Notes: generated by a model from the letters alone, not told the origin. DNA of 33,310 bases from Bacteroidales bacterium (GCA_021108325.1 JAIORB010000093.1:1-33310), one strand, 5' to 3'. Positions 8,200 to 16,970 are shown, numbered from the stretch's first letter. A program made the numbers and translations.

Positions 8200-8250
8200 T
8201 TGACTTGTATTTATAAATGTGCTATTATTGTGATATTAAAATGATATCAT
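8200..8250 (+). promoter_or_regulatory. Candidate promoter and palindrome before the SPFH cassette
   Basis: TTG at 8200-8202 lies 20 bases before TATTATTG (8223-8230), which has one mismatch to TAnnTTTG. Immediately downstream is the perfect 10-base palindrome ATGATATCAT (8241-8250), a possible operator. The ribbon-helix-helix gene of the same cassette is a candidate binder; this is inference. Confidence 0.35.
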
Positions 8251-8282
8251 TAACTTAAAATTTAATTTAACAATAATAGATT

Positions 8283-9137
8283 ATGAAAAATGAAAAAGTA
8301 TTCTCAGCAGCATCAGGTTTTTTGATGTTATTTTTGGATTTAATTATGCTTGGAGTGGGTATTGCAGGTTTAATTGTATTACACAATTTATGGTTTCTTG
8401 TACTACTGGTTATTGGTATTTTTATGCTAATCGGGCTGGTAATTGTAAATCCAAACGAATCTATGGTTCTGGTTCTTTTCGGAGCATATAAAGGTTCAAT
8501 AAAGGAAAATGGTTTTTTCTGGATAAATCCATTTTTTACACGTAAAAAGATTTCGTTACGAGCCCGGAATTTTGACAGCGAGCCCAGTAAAGTAAACGAT
8601 AAAGTAGGTAATCCTATTAAAATTGGAGTTGTACTGGTTTGGAAAGTAGAAAATACTTATAAAGCAGCATTTGAAGTTGATGAATACGAGCATTTTGTTG
8701 TTGTTCAGAGTGAAGCTGCTTTACGTAAGCTTGCCGGAAAATATCCGTATGATAATTTTGAAGATGAACAAGCAGAAGTTACATTACGATCAGGTGTTGA
8801 AGAAGTAAATCATGAATTAGAAAAGGAAATTGTAGAAAGGTTAGAGATTGCCGGTATACATGTAATTGAAGCTCGTATTAATTATATTGCTTATGCCGAG
8901 GAAATTGCAAGTGCCATGTTACGAAGACAACAAGCTACAGCAGTAGTTGCTGCCCGGCATAAAATTGTAGAAGGTGCGGTAAGTATGGTTGAAATAGCTT
9001 TAGAACAATTGTCTGGTAAAGAAATAATTGAGATGGATCATGAAAGTAAAGCTGCTATGGTAAGTAATTTGATGGTAGTGCTTTGTTCTGAAGAATCAGC
9101 AAGGCCTGTTGTAAATACAGGAACTTTAAATCATTAA
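8283..9137 (+). CDS. SPFH (stomatin/prohibitin-like) domain membrane protein
   Basis: 284 residues. Two close hydrophobic segments near residues 10-33 and 37-57 form an N-terminal membrane hairpin. They are followed by the SPFH domain, which starts at VNPNESMVLVLFGAYKGSIKENGF and continues with IKIGVVLVWKV and AALRKLAGKYPYDN. A charged helical stretch (EIASAMLRRQQATAVVAARHKIVEGAV) at about 215-245 is typical of the oligomerising tail of this family. SPFH proteins organise membrane microdomains or scaffold partner proteins. The start is the ATG at 8283. The next gene starts 6 bases after the stop and encodes an Arc-like DNA-binding protein, a pairing that I recall recurs in bacteria. Confidence 0.9.
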   Translation: MKNEKVFSAASGFLMLFLDLIMLGVGIAGLIVLHNLWFLVLLVIGIFMLIGLVIVNPNESMVLVLFGAYKGSIKENGFFWINPFFTRKKISLRARNFDSEPSKVNDKVGNPIKIGVVLVWKVENTYKAAFEVDEYEHFVVVQSEAALRKLAGKYPYDNFEDEQAEVTLRSGVEEVNHELEKEIVERLEIAGIHVIEARINYIAYAEEIASAMLRRQQATAVVAARHKIVEGAVSMVEIALEQLSGKEIIEMDHESKAAMVSNLMVVLCSEESARPVVNTGTLNH

Positions 9138-9143
9138 AAAATC

Positions 9144-9314
9144 ATGTCTAAAAAGAAATCTTTTGTACTTAGAATTAGCGAGGAAAAGATGAAAGCGCTT
9201 GAAAAGTGGGCTGCCGATGAATTTCGGAGTACCAACGGACAAATTGAATGGATTATTACTAAGGCATTAAAAGATTCCCGTAGATTGAAAAAAACAAAAC
9301 TTTCTGATAATTAA
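9144..9314 (+). CDS. Arc-type ribbon-helix-helix protein
   Basis: 56 residues. A short beta strand (KSFVLRIS) is followed by helix 1 (EEKMKALEKWAADEF) and helix 2 (NGQIEWIITKALKDSRR), exactly the ribbon-helix-helix layout of Arc-type repressors. FVLRIS holds the strand residues that would contact DNA bases, and S-x-N-G-Q-I is the usual turn before helix 2. It starts 6 bases after the SPFH gene and is cotranscribed with it. The protein may autoregulate the cassette or act as a small partner of the SPFH scaffold; neither is shown. Confidence 0.88.
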   Translation: MSKKKSFVLRISEEKMKALEKWAADEFRSTNGQIEWIITKALKDSRRLKKTKLSDN

Positions 9315-9335
9315 TAATGAATAAATGAAAATGGA

Positions 9336-9926
9336 ATGGAAAGCGATAAAACATCTGTTGATATATTAAAGAATATTGCAAAACGAGCTGGTTGGGAAAT
9401 TAATATTAAGGAAGAAACTATTAATTCCAGACATGGACATAGAACACGAAATGTTGTAATACGAAATTATGAAGTAAGAGATTCGTATTTCATTTCTGCT
9501 CAAACGTCTAATTTTGATAAATACAGAGTATATAGCGGCATATTTTTTCCGGTTTCGGGATACGATAATTACAAATTATTAATACGAAAAAGGGATCAGC
9601 TTGATAAGTTTAGCTTTCGTAAAAATCGGCTAAGATTTAAAATTGGAAATAGCAGCTTTGACTCTAAAGTTCATGTTGACACAAATAATGATATAGATAC
9701 ACATAAGTTGTTGAGTAGCTCAAAAATTCAATTAGAGATTATTGAATATCTAAATACAGCTGATCGTTTATATGTTGGTTTCAATGAGATTAACCCAGAC
9801 TTTAATAAAGATCTGGAGGGAAAAAAGTTCCTATCTGTTTTTATGGCAATGGGTTGGATGCTCGATAGGAAGCAAATTGATAAAGCATATAAACTTGGTG
9901 ATCGTTTAAGAAGTAAGTTTAACTAA
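9336..9926 (+). CDS. Unknown cytoplasmic protein in the SPFH cassette
   Basis: 196 residues, basic, without signal peptide or membrane segment. The first half is rich in Arg/Lys and Tyr (SRHGHRTRNVVIRNYEVRDSY), followed by alternating strand-like segments (YRVYSGIFFPVSGYDNYKLLIRKR, RLRFKIGNSSF). The C-terminus is helical. I do not recognise a family. The start ATG at 9336 is the only in-frame one that fits; two overlapping ATGs upstream are in other frames and stop soon. It follows the ribbon-helix-helix gene by 21 bases, so it belongs to the same transcript. Confidence 0.75.
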   Translation: MESDKTSVDILKNIAKRAGWEINIKEETINSRHGHRTRNVVIRNYEVRDSYFISAQTSNFDKYRVYSGIFFPVSGYDNYKLLIRKRDQLDKFSFRKNRLRFKIGNSSFDSKVHVDTNNDIDTHKLLSSSKIQLEIIEYLNTADRLYVGFNEINPDFNKDLEGKKFLSVFMAMGWMLDRKQIDKAYKLGDRLRSKFN

Positions 9927-9937
9927 AATAATTTATT

Positions 9938-10150
9938 ATGTATAAAAATTATAAATACACTTGTCCTAAATGCAATAGCAGACAATACGAAATAGGCGAA
10001 ATTAGGACAACTGGTAGTTTTATGATGAAACTCTTTAATATTCAGAATATTAAATTCACAACTGTTACCTGTACCAAATGTCAGTATACAGAGCTATATA
10101 AAACATCAAGCAGTAAGTTTGGTAATGTTGTTGACTTTTTTACGAATTAG
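9938..10150 (+). CDS. Zinc-ribbon protein (DUF2082-like)
   Basis: 70 residues with two CxxC knuckles, C9/C12 (TCPKC) and C45/C48 (TCTKC). The core reads YEIGEIRTTGSFMMKLFNIQNIKFTTVTC, as in the small predicted nucleic-acid-binding zinc ribbons of the DUF2082 type (family recalled, not searched). The C-terminus GNVVDFFTN also fits. It follows the unknown gene by 11 bases and ends the SPFH cassette. Role unknown. Confidence 0.8.
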   Translation: MYKNYKYTCPKCNSRQYEIGEIRTTGSFMMKLFNIQNIKFTTVTCTKCQYTELYKTSSSKFGNVVDFFTN

Positions 10151-10481
10151 TGTTAAGTCAAGCTTAAAATAATTGTTATTGTCCTTAAATATTAGGTGCT
10201 TAGCGGATTTGTTTATGAATTGAATATCTTTATAAAAATTACTGAAAAGTCTATAAAATATAGCTGCTTAGCACCTTCTTTTAAATTATAGGAAATCAAT
10301 CCGATAATCATATAATTGAATTTTAGTTGAAAATGTACAAACTTAGCTTAACATCAGGCAGGAATGCCTGATGTACTTTGAGTACAATACACTTGCCTGC
10401 TGCAAGCAGGCATTCTTGTGTGTTGAAAATGCAAGAGATAGATTTAGAAAAAATAAAGCTAATTTTTTGAAGAAGTCTGTT
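10151..10481. other. Structured intergenic region between convergent genes
   Basis: 331 bases with no coding frame I can support. AGGTGCT (10194-10200) and AGCACCT (10270-10276) form a 7-bp inverted repeat 69 bases apart, with GCTTAGC next to both. From 10351 three hairpins follow one another (listed separately). These could act as terminators for the zinc-ribbon gene and rsmE, which converge here. Confidence 0.6.
10351..10425. repeat. Cluster of three hairpins, REP-like
   Basis: ACATCAGGCA (10351-10360) pairs perfectly with 10365-10374 around a GGAA tetraloop. TGTAC (10372-10376) can pair with GTACA (10382-10386). TGCCTGC (10394-10400) pairs with GCAGGCA (10406-10412) around TGCAA, and flanking CAATACAC/GTGTGTTG extends it. 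It is markedly GC-richer than its surroundings and resembles the palindrome at the window end. Confidence 0.75.
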
Positions 10482-11183
10482 TTATTCATTCAATAAATTA
10501 ATTGTGTGACAAGCGACAACTCCAGCTGTCTCGGTTCTTAATCGACTTTCTCCGAGGCTAATTTCGATAAAATTATTATTTCTGGCTTTATCTATTTCTT
10601 CAGGACTAAAATCTCCTTCAGGGCCAATTAATATAATTACATTTTGTCCTTTGTTATAAGCATCTTTTAAAAGATTTTTTTTATTTTCTTCGCAGTGAGC
10701 AATATACTTTACTCCATTAAAATTTTGTCGGATAAAATCACTATAATTCGTTAAATCGTTTAATTTAGGCTTGTATGCTTTTATAGATTGCTTAATGGCA
10801 GAAACAATTATTTTTTCCAGTCTTTCAGCTTTTATAGTTTTCCTTTCTGAATGTTCACATAAAATTGGAGTAATCTCATCAATGCCAATTTCAGTAGCTT
10901 TTTCCAAGAACCATTCAAAACGATCTATATTTTTGGTAGGAGCAATGGCTATGTGTAAATAATGATTTCTTTTTCCAAAATTCATTGTAGTTTCAACAAT
11001 CTCAACAATACATTTTTTTGGATTTGGTTCAATTATTTTAGCTTCGTAAAAGTTGCCTTTACCATCAATTAATTGAATATGGTCGTTTACCTTTTGTCGT
11101 AATACTTTTATACAATGTTTAGATTCAATTTCATTCAGTGTATAAATATTTGTTTTTATGTCGGGCGTATAGAATAATTGCAT
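10482..11183 (-). CDS. rsmE: 16S rRNA (uracil(1498)-N(3))-methyltransferase
   Basis: 233 residues, normal length. It methylates N3 of U1498 in 16S rRNA of the assembled 30S subunit, using SAM. A small N-terminal PUA-like domain (about 1-70, with HCIKVLRQKVNDHIQLIDGKG) precedes a SPOUT methyltransferase domain. The knot motifs are clear: EKATEIGIDEITPILCEHSE near 94, ILIGPEGDFSPEE at 185-197 and LGESRLRTETAGVVA at 210-224. The gene is divergent from the metallophosphoesterase gene with 48 bases between starts. Confidence 0.97.
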   Translation of the reverse strand: MQLFYTPDIKTNIYTLNEIESKHCIKVLRQKVNDHIQLIDGKGNFYEAKIIEPNPKKCIVEIVETTMNFGKRNHYLHIAIAPTKNIDRFEWFLEKATEIGIDEITPILCEHSERKTIKAERLEKIIVSAIKQSIKAYKPKLNDLTNYSDFIRQNFNGVKYIAHCEENKKNLLKDAYNKGQNVIILIGPEGDFSPEEIDKARNNNFIEISLGESRLRTETAGVVACHTINLLNE

Positions 11184-11231
11184 TTATCTTTGTGTTATGT
11201 TCAAAGCAAATTTAATCATAGTAAATAATAA

Positions 11232-11726
11232 ATGAAAAGAATAGGTTTATTATCCGACACACATGGTCATGTTGATGAAAGAATTATTAACTTTTTTAAG
11301 GATTGTGATGAACTTTGGCATGCCGGAGATATTGGTAATATTGAAACTGCTGATAAAATTGCAAAGTATAAGCCTTTAAAAGCAGTTTATGGCAATATTG
11401 ATGGACATGAGGTACGAATTGTTTATCCTAAGATACAATCTTTTACTTGTGAAAACGTTAAGGTTTTGATGACTCATATTGGTGGTTATCCGGGGAAATA
11501 TGAAAAAGGAATGAAAGAATTGATAAAGAATGAAAAACCAGATATTTTTATTTCAGGCCATTCGCATATTTTAAAAGTTATTTATGATAAGAAAAATGAG
11601 TTACTTCATATTAATCCGGGCGCTACAGGAAAATCTGGCTTGCACAAATACCAAACAGCTGTTCGTTTTGTAATTGATGGCAAAAAAATAAAAGATTTAG
11701 AAGTTTTTGAGAAAAACAGGGGTTAG
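11232..11726 (+). CDS. YfcE/MJ0936-type metallophosphoesterase
   Basis: 164 residues, a single compact calcineurin-like phosphoesterase domain. All metal-binding motifs are present: SDTHGH (D9, H11), GDIGN (D33), YGNID (N55), THIGG (H82), SGHSH (H110, H112), then NPGATG. The family hydrolyses phosphodiester or phosphomonoester bonds with two divalent metals; the natural substrate is unclear, with cyclic nucleotide phosphodiesterase activity reported for some members. It is cytosolic. The start ATG at 11232 immediately precedes the first beta strand (KRIGLLSDTHG). Its only near neighbour is the divergent rsmE. Confidence 0.93.
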   Translation: MKRIGLLSDTHGHVDERIINFFKDCDELWHAGDIGNIETADKIAKYKPLKAVYGNIDGHEVRIVYPKIQSFTCENVKVLMTHIGGYPGKYEKGMKELIKNEKPDIFISGHSHILKVIYDKKNELLHINPGATGKSGLHKYQTAVRFVIDGKKIKDLEVFEKNRG

Positions 11727-11821
11727 ATTTGTTAAATATAATTTATACATTAGGACCGAAGTGAACTAAGGCATTGTGTGATAAACCTAACTAAATATTA
11801 TACTAATATATTGGTTCTTAT

Positions 11822-11829
11822 TATATTTG
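11822..11829 (+). promoter_or_regulatory. Candidate -7 element of the small lipoprotein gene
   Basis: TATATTTG matches TAnnTTTG, 40 bases before the ATG at 11870. A TTG lies only 8 bases upstream (11811-11813), too close for a -33 box, so support is partial. Confidence 0.4.
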
Positions 11830-11869
11830 TTATAATATTTTATTTATAAACTTTAAAAAAAGTATTATT

Positions 11870-12169
11870 ATGAAAAAACTAGCAACATTATTATTTGTAA
11901 TTATTTTATCAGTATTTATGTGGTCTTGTGGCGGTGGTGGTGAAAGTAGTGAAAAAAGCAACGAGAGCAATGATCCTACTACTGCAATAATCGAAGTTCA
12001 AAGGAAGGCAATGGAAGCAGCGGGTGCGAGTGAAGAAGCCATTAAAAAAATGGAAGAGATAGTAAGGAAAGAGGCTGAGAAAACAGAAGTAACAGAAGAA
12101 TTAGTAGAAGTAGTAGAAGAAGTGGCAGAAGAAGTAGAAAATGAAGAAGTAGAAAACGAAGAAGAATAA
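11870..12169 (+). CDS. Small Glu-rich lipoprotein
   Basis: 99 residues. A lipoprotein signal (MKKLATLLFVIILSVFMWSC) gives an acylated Cys20 followed by GGGGESSEKSNES, a flexible linker. The middle (IIEVQRKAMEAAGASEEAIKKMEEIV) is an amphipathic helix. The last 35 residues are almost only Glu, Val and Ala (VEEVAEEVENEEVENEEE), encoded by a GAAGTAGAA-like imprecise repeat that may vary in length between strains. It stands alone with its own promoter candidate and terminator, which argues that it is real. Function unknown; it would be anchored to a membrane facing the periplasm or outside. Confidence 0.8.
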   Translation: MKKLATLLFVIILSVFMWSCGGGGESSEKSNESNDPTTAIIEVQRKAMEAAGASEEAIKKMEEIVRKEAEKTEVTEELVEVVEEVAEEVENEEVENEEE

Positions 12170-12187
12170 AATAATGAGTTATTTTCC

Positions 12188-12220
12188 AAATACCCACAGG
12201 TACATTCTGTGGGTATTTTT
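12188..12220 (+). terminator. Terminator of the small lipoprotein gene
   Basis: Perfect 12-bp stem (12188-12199 with 12207-12218), 7-base loop, then T residues. Confidence 0.9.
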
Positions 12221-12324
12221 GTTGAACTACTATGTGATTTTATGTGGAGTAACTAACAATCCCGAAGGAATTAAATAATAATGACTGCAGGTAAAACCTG
12301 TGTATAGTTAATGTAATAAATAAA

Positions 12325-15300
12325 CTAACCTGCGTCTTCGTTTAAATTTTCTTCTCCCTCTTTTTCTTCATCGGGTTCCTCAATATCCAGTTCTTCTTCT
12401 TGTTCAAGTTCTTTTTGTTCCCGCTCCATTTGTTTTCGTTCTTCTTCTTTAGCAATCTGGGCTTCTTCAAAAAGGCGCATGTTTCTAAGGAATTGAACTT
12501 TATTTTGCTCTGTTGCAATAATATACCTGTAAGGGGTTTGACCTCTTGGAGTTTTTAATTTTCTTGCTTTTTTCTTTATACTTTGTATCGCATTAACAAA
12601 ATCTTCGTTATTGGAAAGAGTTTGCATTACGCCACGAGAGTATGTAAAATAGTAATAGTCTTTGTTTGGCAGTTCAAAATAAAATTTCATCAAATCTCCA
12701 CTTCGCCTTTTAAGAATTTGCAGATATCCTTCAACGTATTTATTTACAGGCTTATTATTTATTGTTGCAATCCCAATTTTTCCATAATTTAGATATGAAC
12801 CAGTTTCAGTATGCCATTTAAACTTTACTTTTCCTAAAAGAATTGTATGTTGAGTTGATTTTGGCAATTTCGCTTCATTGGCATAAAGCATTAGTTGATT
12901 ATTAAATTCTTTATAATCAGAGTTTCCTACTAATTCGTTCATGTTTTTTTCGAAAAACTCGGAGGTTATACTCATAGCATCAAGATTTTGGGTAGACTGC
13001 AATTCAGCTAAAAGTGTATCAAGTGCCGCTTCTGAAAAGAAGAAATCCAGTGCTAATACAAGTTCTGTTTTAATCTCATTTTTATCTAAAAGATGATTAA
13101 CTGATCCTGCAGGAGACAATTTAATCTGTCCTAAATCAATTCCCAGGTTAACTTTGCCTTCTCCGTGTTGTAAACAAAGAGATCTTTGTAAACTGACTAA
13201 TTTACCCGTTGTATCCGGTTTTAAATGTTTTGATTTCTCGGCAACAATAAATTTATTAGAATTTTTATAATAGTGTAAGTAACCTGTTGCATCAATTAAA
13301 GCAACATCGTTAGGATCTCTTCTTCTATCCAGGAATCGTGTGTAAATATGAGAAGAATCTTTTGTTATGAATGATGCCGCATATAAGCCTCTGCCATTAA
13401 TACTTTTTAATGTGCCGGAAACCGGAATATAAATACTATCCGGATTTATTTCACTCTCAAAATAAGCATAATGTGTTTCTTTTCTTGGACAGTCGTGCTC
13501 TAATTTAATCCCTCCTTTAAAAGTTAAATGTTTATTTCTGGCAAATAAAATAACATCACCCCTGTAATGATAAACAGGACTTAAAGTAAAATCATCAGCC
13601 ATACTGATTTTACTTTTTGCAACTGTTTGATATGAGCTGTCAACAGAAATATCAGTAAAATGAATATTCTGAATTTCTTTATTTTCGTCAATATAATCGT
13701 AGTCTCCTGTTCCAAGATATTTGTAGCGACCTTTTATATTTATTTTAGCATTATATATACGATGATATCTATTTTGGTTATCGGCAATTATTTCAGAATT
13801 TATTAATGTTTGAATATTTGCCATATGACCTATGGTAACATTATTTTTATCAGGGAATATCAATGCATCAGCCACTTTTATATATTCCACCTCAGAGGCT
13901 TTTATACTACTATCCTTTAAACTGTAAATGGCTTTTGTTGAAGCAAATCGGAGAGAATCCTGGCTTCGATGAATCGACATATACAATGCTCCGGGCAAAT
14001 CGTCATCTTTAAGTTTGTCTAGTTTTTTAACTTCAGGAGAAGCTGTTGTATCAATTTGAGGGCTGGATTCAATTGCTATTTCATCATTAGCAATACTCCA
14101 GTCAAATTTATCAAGATAACTTACATATAGATTCTTAGGGAATTTAGCAACAGTAAAAGATTCATTTGAATTAAAGCTACCTGTTTGTAATGTAAAATCG
14201 ACTTTACCATTTAAATTTTCGGTTATAAAATTGAAATCAGCTTTATTTAAAGATTTTAAGCTGAATGTAGTTGTGTCGGAATTAAATGAATTGGCTTCGA
14301 AATTAAAGAGACTTGATTTTAGTTCGGCTTTTTCAAGATTCATAATACCACTACCTGTTATGCCAATTGGTTGAATAACAAGCGAACCTGAAAAAAGAGA
14401 GTTGTTTCCATACATATTAAATGGTTCGCTGGTTTGCTCTGCATACATTATATCTTCGTATGGATACCATTTGATATCAATCTCGGTTGAACTTAATTCC
14501 GGGAATTCTATTCCGGATGTTCGTTGAGCCAAGGTAAAATCATTAGCATGGATTTTAGTGGAATCCGGAAAAAAAATAATATCGTCAGTTTGAGCTTTAC
14601 TTGTTAAATATTCCAAGGTACCTGAACCTCTTAATCCTTTATTGCTTAAGTCAATTATATTATAATAAGTTCCTTTTCCTTCGTAAAGTGGAAATCCTTC
14701 TTCAGGAGTATTTCGTTTGAAACCCAGTGAGTAATCGGGCCGCATATATATAGCATCATCAAATGCGGGAAATATGTTTGAAGAATAAAACCGACCGTCG
14801 AATTTTAATCCCTCAACTTTAAAGTTATCCAAACTGTCAATTGTAAAAGGTTCAAGTTCAAAATAAAAACCATCACGCTTATACACACCATTGAAAATAC
14901 TAGATGCATCGTAATAAACATAAGAGTTTTCGTTACTATTAAAAATTGGATACTGAGGAAATCGTTGTAATCCTGATTTATTATTGGGGTTATCAATAAG
15001 TAATTCTCCTGTAATAATTTCAATCGTATTTTTTATGTGAGCAAGAATAGGGTTGTTATACATATCACGTTCTTCGGTTTGAACCTTGATTCTTAATGAA
15101 TCGATATTATGTAAATTAATTTTGAAAGTATCATAACTAAAATCGAAATCTTGTCCAAAAAAAGTAAATAGTCCGGCTTCAATTACTCCTCCAAAACTAA
15201 AATCTCTATTCTTTTTCATGGTGATTCTTTGATGTTTTGGATAAATAGCTACATTTTGAGAATCAGAAAGAAAGATTTGAGGAACGCCCCTGATTTCAAG

Positions 15301-16950
15301 GTCATAGGTTTTTAAATTAAGTACGCCGTTGTGTGCTAAATCTTCTGTTACAGAATTAAATTTAATTACATCATAATCGATTTTTCCAAAACGTGCATCT
15401 ATAAAATCATATAGCTTTTTCTTAATTATTGCTTCATCTTTATCGGAATCGTAAAAAATAAAACCATCTACACTTAAAAACATTAACATTTGTTTGATCT
15501 GATAATCGTCATAACCAAGAAAACGTGCCAGTTCGGCTCCCGAAAATATTTCTGAATTAATTTTATTTGAATAGTTCCTTAAAACCAAAAGTGGATGAAA
15601 CTCATCTCTTATCATTATTCTTTCAAATTCAATAAGATTATAAAAATTTGAGGATGTATAAGTTGCATTTCCAATTGCTGCTCCGCGTCGTTTGGTGAAA
15701 TAAATCTTATCATCATCAGTTCTCCATAAAAGGCGATCAAAATTCATGGATATTTTGTGGTAAGAATCGTAGTAGGGGCTTTTTGAAACAATTCTTTCTG
15801 AAGGTGTTAATGAGACTTCTTTAATGTTCTGAGTATATGTAAATAAGATGCCGGGATGAAAAATTGAATCATTTTTTAAGCGGATTGTAATTTGGGCATT
15901 ATTTGAAACAACTTTACCTTTTTTAAACATATATGTTTTAGCAACGGCCGTAATTATTGTCGTGTCATTTTTTTGTATATAAAGAAATGCTTCGTTATCC
16001 TGATCGCCGGAACCAAGTAAATTAGAACCTTTCATTGAAAAACCACCATCATAGTTTATGTCAGGATAAATATCTTCTATTTGAAATCTTTTCTGATAAG
16101 AATTAAACTCAGGATAGATAGCTCTTTCAGGTGTCATGATATGAACAATCTGATCGGATAATCTTCCCAATGCAGGTTTATCAAAATAAAGTTTATTAAT
16201 AAAAGAAACAGAATCAGCAGTATACCCTGATTTTGAGAAATTTATTTTATAGTTTTTAAGCTCGGCTTTAACATTGTCAGTATTGTATCCAGCTCTTTCC
16301 CAGGTAACAAAACCATTTTTACCTACCCATTGATTTGTTATTGGGAAAAACACACCAGTAGTTTCAAAGATATCAATAGAATCCTTTTTTATTTTACATG
16401 TTAAATTAGTTTTAGCAAATACTATTTTTAATGCATCATCAACTACAATTTTAAAATCATTTGAGCTTGTATACCAACTTGTTGAATATGTACTATGTAT
16501 TAGGTTTTCATTAATTAGTGATTTTGAATTATCAAAATATTTTGTGATAACTCTTAAAGGATACTTTTCTGATTCAAAAATAAAGTATATTCCTTTTTCC
16601 CAATTATCATAATGTTTCATCGTTTCTTCCGATCGGTGAAAAGCCATTACAATGTCAAAATATTTTGTAAAATGCGGATTACGGCGAGCTTTGTTTTTGA
16701 GCATTAAATTACATACATCTATAAATCTGTCCTTTATGTCGTCAGTATAATAACCAATAATCCATTTTTCTATGAACGATTCTAAGTTTTCTTCTTCATC
16801 TTTAGGTAGATTTTTGTTAACAAATTCTTCAAATTGTTCAATAAACAAGGTTGAATCTTTTTGAAACTCTTTAATATCTTGAGCTGTAGAGTTAAAAATA
16901 CTAAGGCTCAAAAGAGAAAAAAACAGATTTTTTAACAGATATTTTTTCAT
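12325..16950 (-). CDS. Giant exported beta-rich protein, function unknown
   Basis: 1541 residues with a Sec signal peptide (KKYLLKNLFFSLLSLSIFNSTAQ). After a helical region (about 25-130) nearly all the rest reads as short alternating beta strands separated by turns, for example GSGTLEYLTSK, ANDFTLAQRTSG, GSLVIQPIGITGSGIMNLEKAELKS and KSKISMADDFTLSPVYHYRGDVILFAR. The texture recalls long periplasmic lipid-bridge or OstA-like proteins, but no signature motif was identified, so this is only a resemblance. The C-terminus (about 1490-1541) is a Glu/Lys-rich coiled coil. No type IX secretion C-terminal domain is seen. It starts 20 bases after prmA on the same strand and is probably cotranscribed. 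A short CAGGT/ACCTG hairpin (12288-12300) lies behind it. Confidence 0.85.
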   Translation of the reverse strand: MKKYLLKNLFFSLLSLSIFNSTAQDIKEFQKDSTLFIEQFEEFVNKNLPKDEEENLESFIEKWIIGYYTDDIKDRFIDVCNLMLKNKARRNPHFTKYFDIVMAFHRSEETMKHYDNWEKGIYFIFESEKYPLRVITKYFDNSKSLINENLIHSTYSTSWYTSSNDFKIVVDDALKIVFAKTNLTCKIKKDSIDIFETTGVFFPITNQWVGKNGFVTWERAGYNTDNVKAELKNYKINFSKSGYTADSVSFINKLYFDKPALGRLSDQIVHIMTPERAIYPEFNSYQKRFQIEDIYPDINYDGGFSMKGSNLLGSGDQDNEAFLYIQKNDTTIITAVAKTYMFKKGKVVSNNAQITIRLKNDSIFHPGILFTYTQNIKEVSLTPSERIVSKSPYYDSYHKISMNFDRLLWRTDDDKIYFTKRRGAAIGNATYTSSNFYNLIEFERIMIRDEFHPLLVLRNYSNKINSEIFSGAELARFLGYDDYQIKQMLMFLSVDGFIFYDSDKDEAIIKKKLYDFIDARFGKIDYDVIKFNSVTEDLAHNGVLNLKTYDLEIRGVPQIFLSDSQNVAIYPKHQRITMKKNRDFSFGGVIEAGLFTFFGQDFDFSYDTFKINLHNIDSLRIKVQTEERDMYNNPILAHIKNTIEIITGELLIDNPNNKSGLQRFPQYPIFNSNENSYVYYDASSIFNGVYKRDGFYFELEPFTIDSLDNFKVEGLKFDGRFYSSNIFPAFDDAIYMRPDYSLGFKRNTPEEGFPLYEGKGTYYNIIDLSNKGLRGSGTLEYLTSKAQTDDIIFFPDSTKIHANDFTLAQRTSGIEFPELSSTEIDIKWYPYEDIMYAEQTSEPFNMYGNNSLFSGSLVIQPIGITGSGIMNLEKAELKSSLFNFEANSFNSDTTTFSLKSLNKADFNFITENLNGKVDFTLQTGSFNSNESFTVAKFPKNLYVSYLDKFDWSIANDEIAIESSPQIDTTASPEVKKLDKLKDDDLPGALYMSIHRSQDSLRFASTKAIYSLKDSSIKASEVEYIKVADALIFPDKNNVTIGHMANIQTLINSEIIADNQNRYHRIYNAKINIKGRYKYLGTGDYDYIDENKEIQNIHFTDISVDSSYQTVAKSKISMADDFTLSPVYHYRGDVILFARNKHLTFKGGIKLEHDCPRKETHYAYFESEINPDSIYIPVSGTLKSINGRGLYAASFITKDSSHIYTRFLDRRRDPNDVALIDATGYLHYYKNSNKFIVAEKSKHLKPDTTGKLVSLQRSLCLQHGEGKVNLGIDLGQIKLSPAGSVNHLLDKNEIKTELVLALDFFFSEAALDTLLAELQSTQNLDAMSITSEFFEKNMNELVGNSDYKEFNNQLMLYANEAKLPKSTQHTILLGKVKFKWHTETGSYLNYGKIGIATINNKPVNKYVEGYLQILKRRSGDLMKFYFELPNKDYYYFTYSRGVMQTLSNNEDFVNAIQSIKKKARKLKTPRGQTPYRYIIATEQNKVQFLRNMRLFEEAQIAKEEERKQMEREQKELEQEEELDIEEPDEEKEGEENLNEDAG

Positions 16951-16970
16951 CGTGTATTAATTTAACGATT

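Noticed and set aside
11998-12189. Minus-strand Ser/Thr-rich frame
   Set aside because: It is the reverse reading of the Glu-rich repeat of the small lipoprotein.
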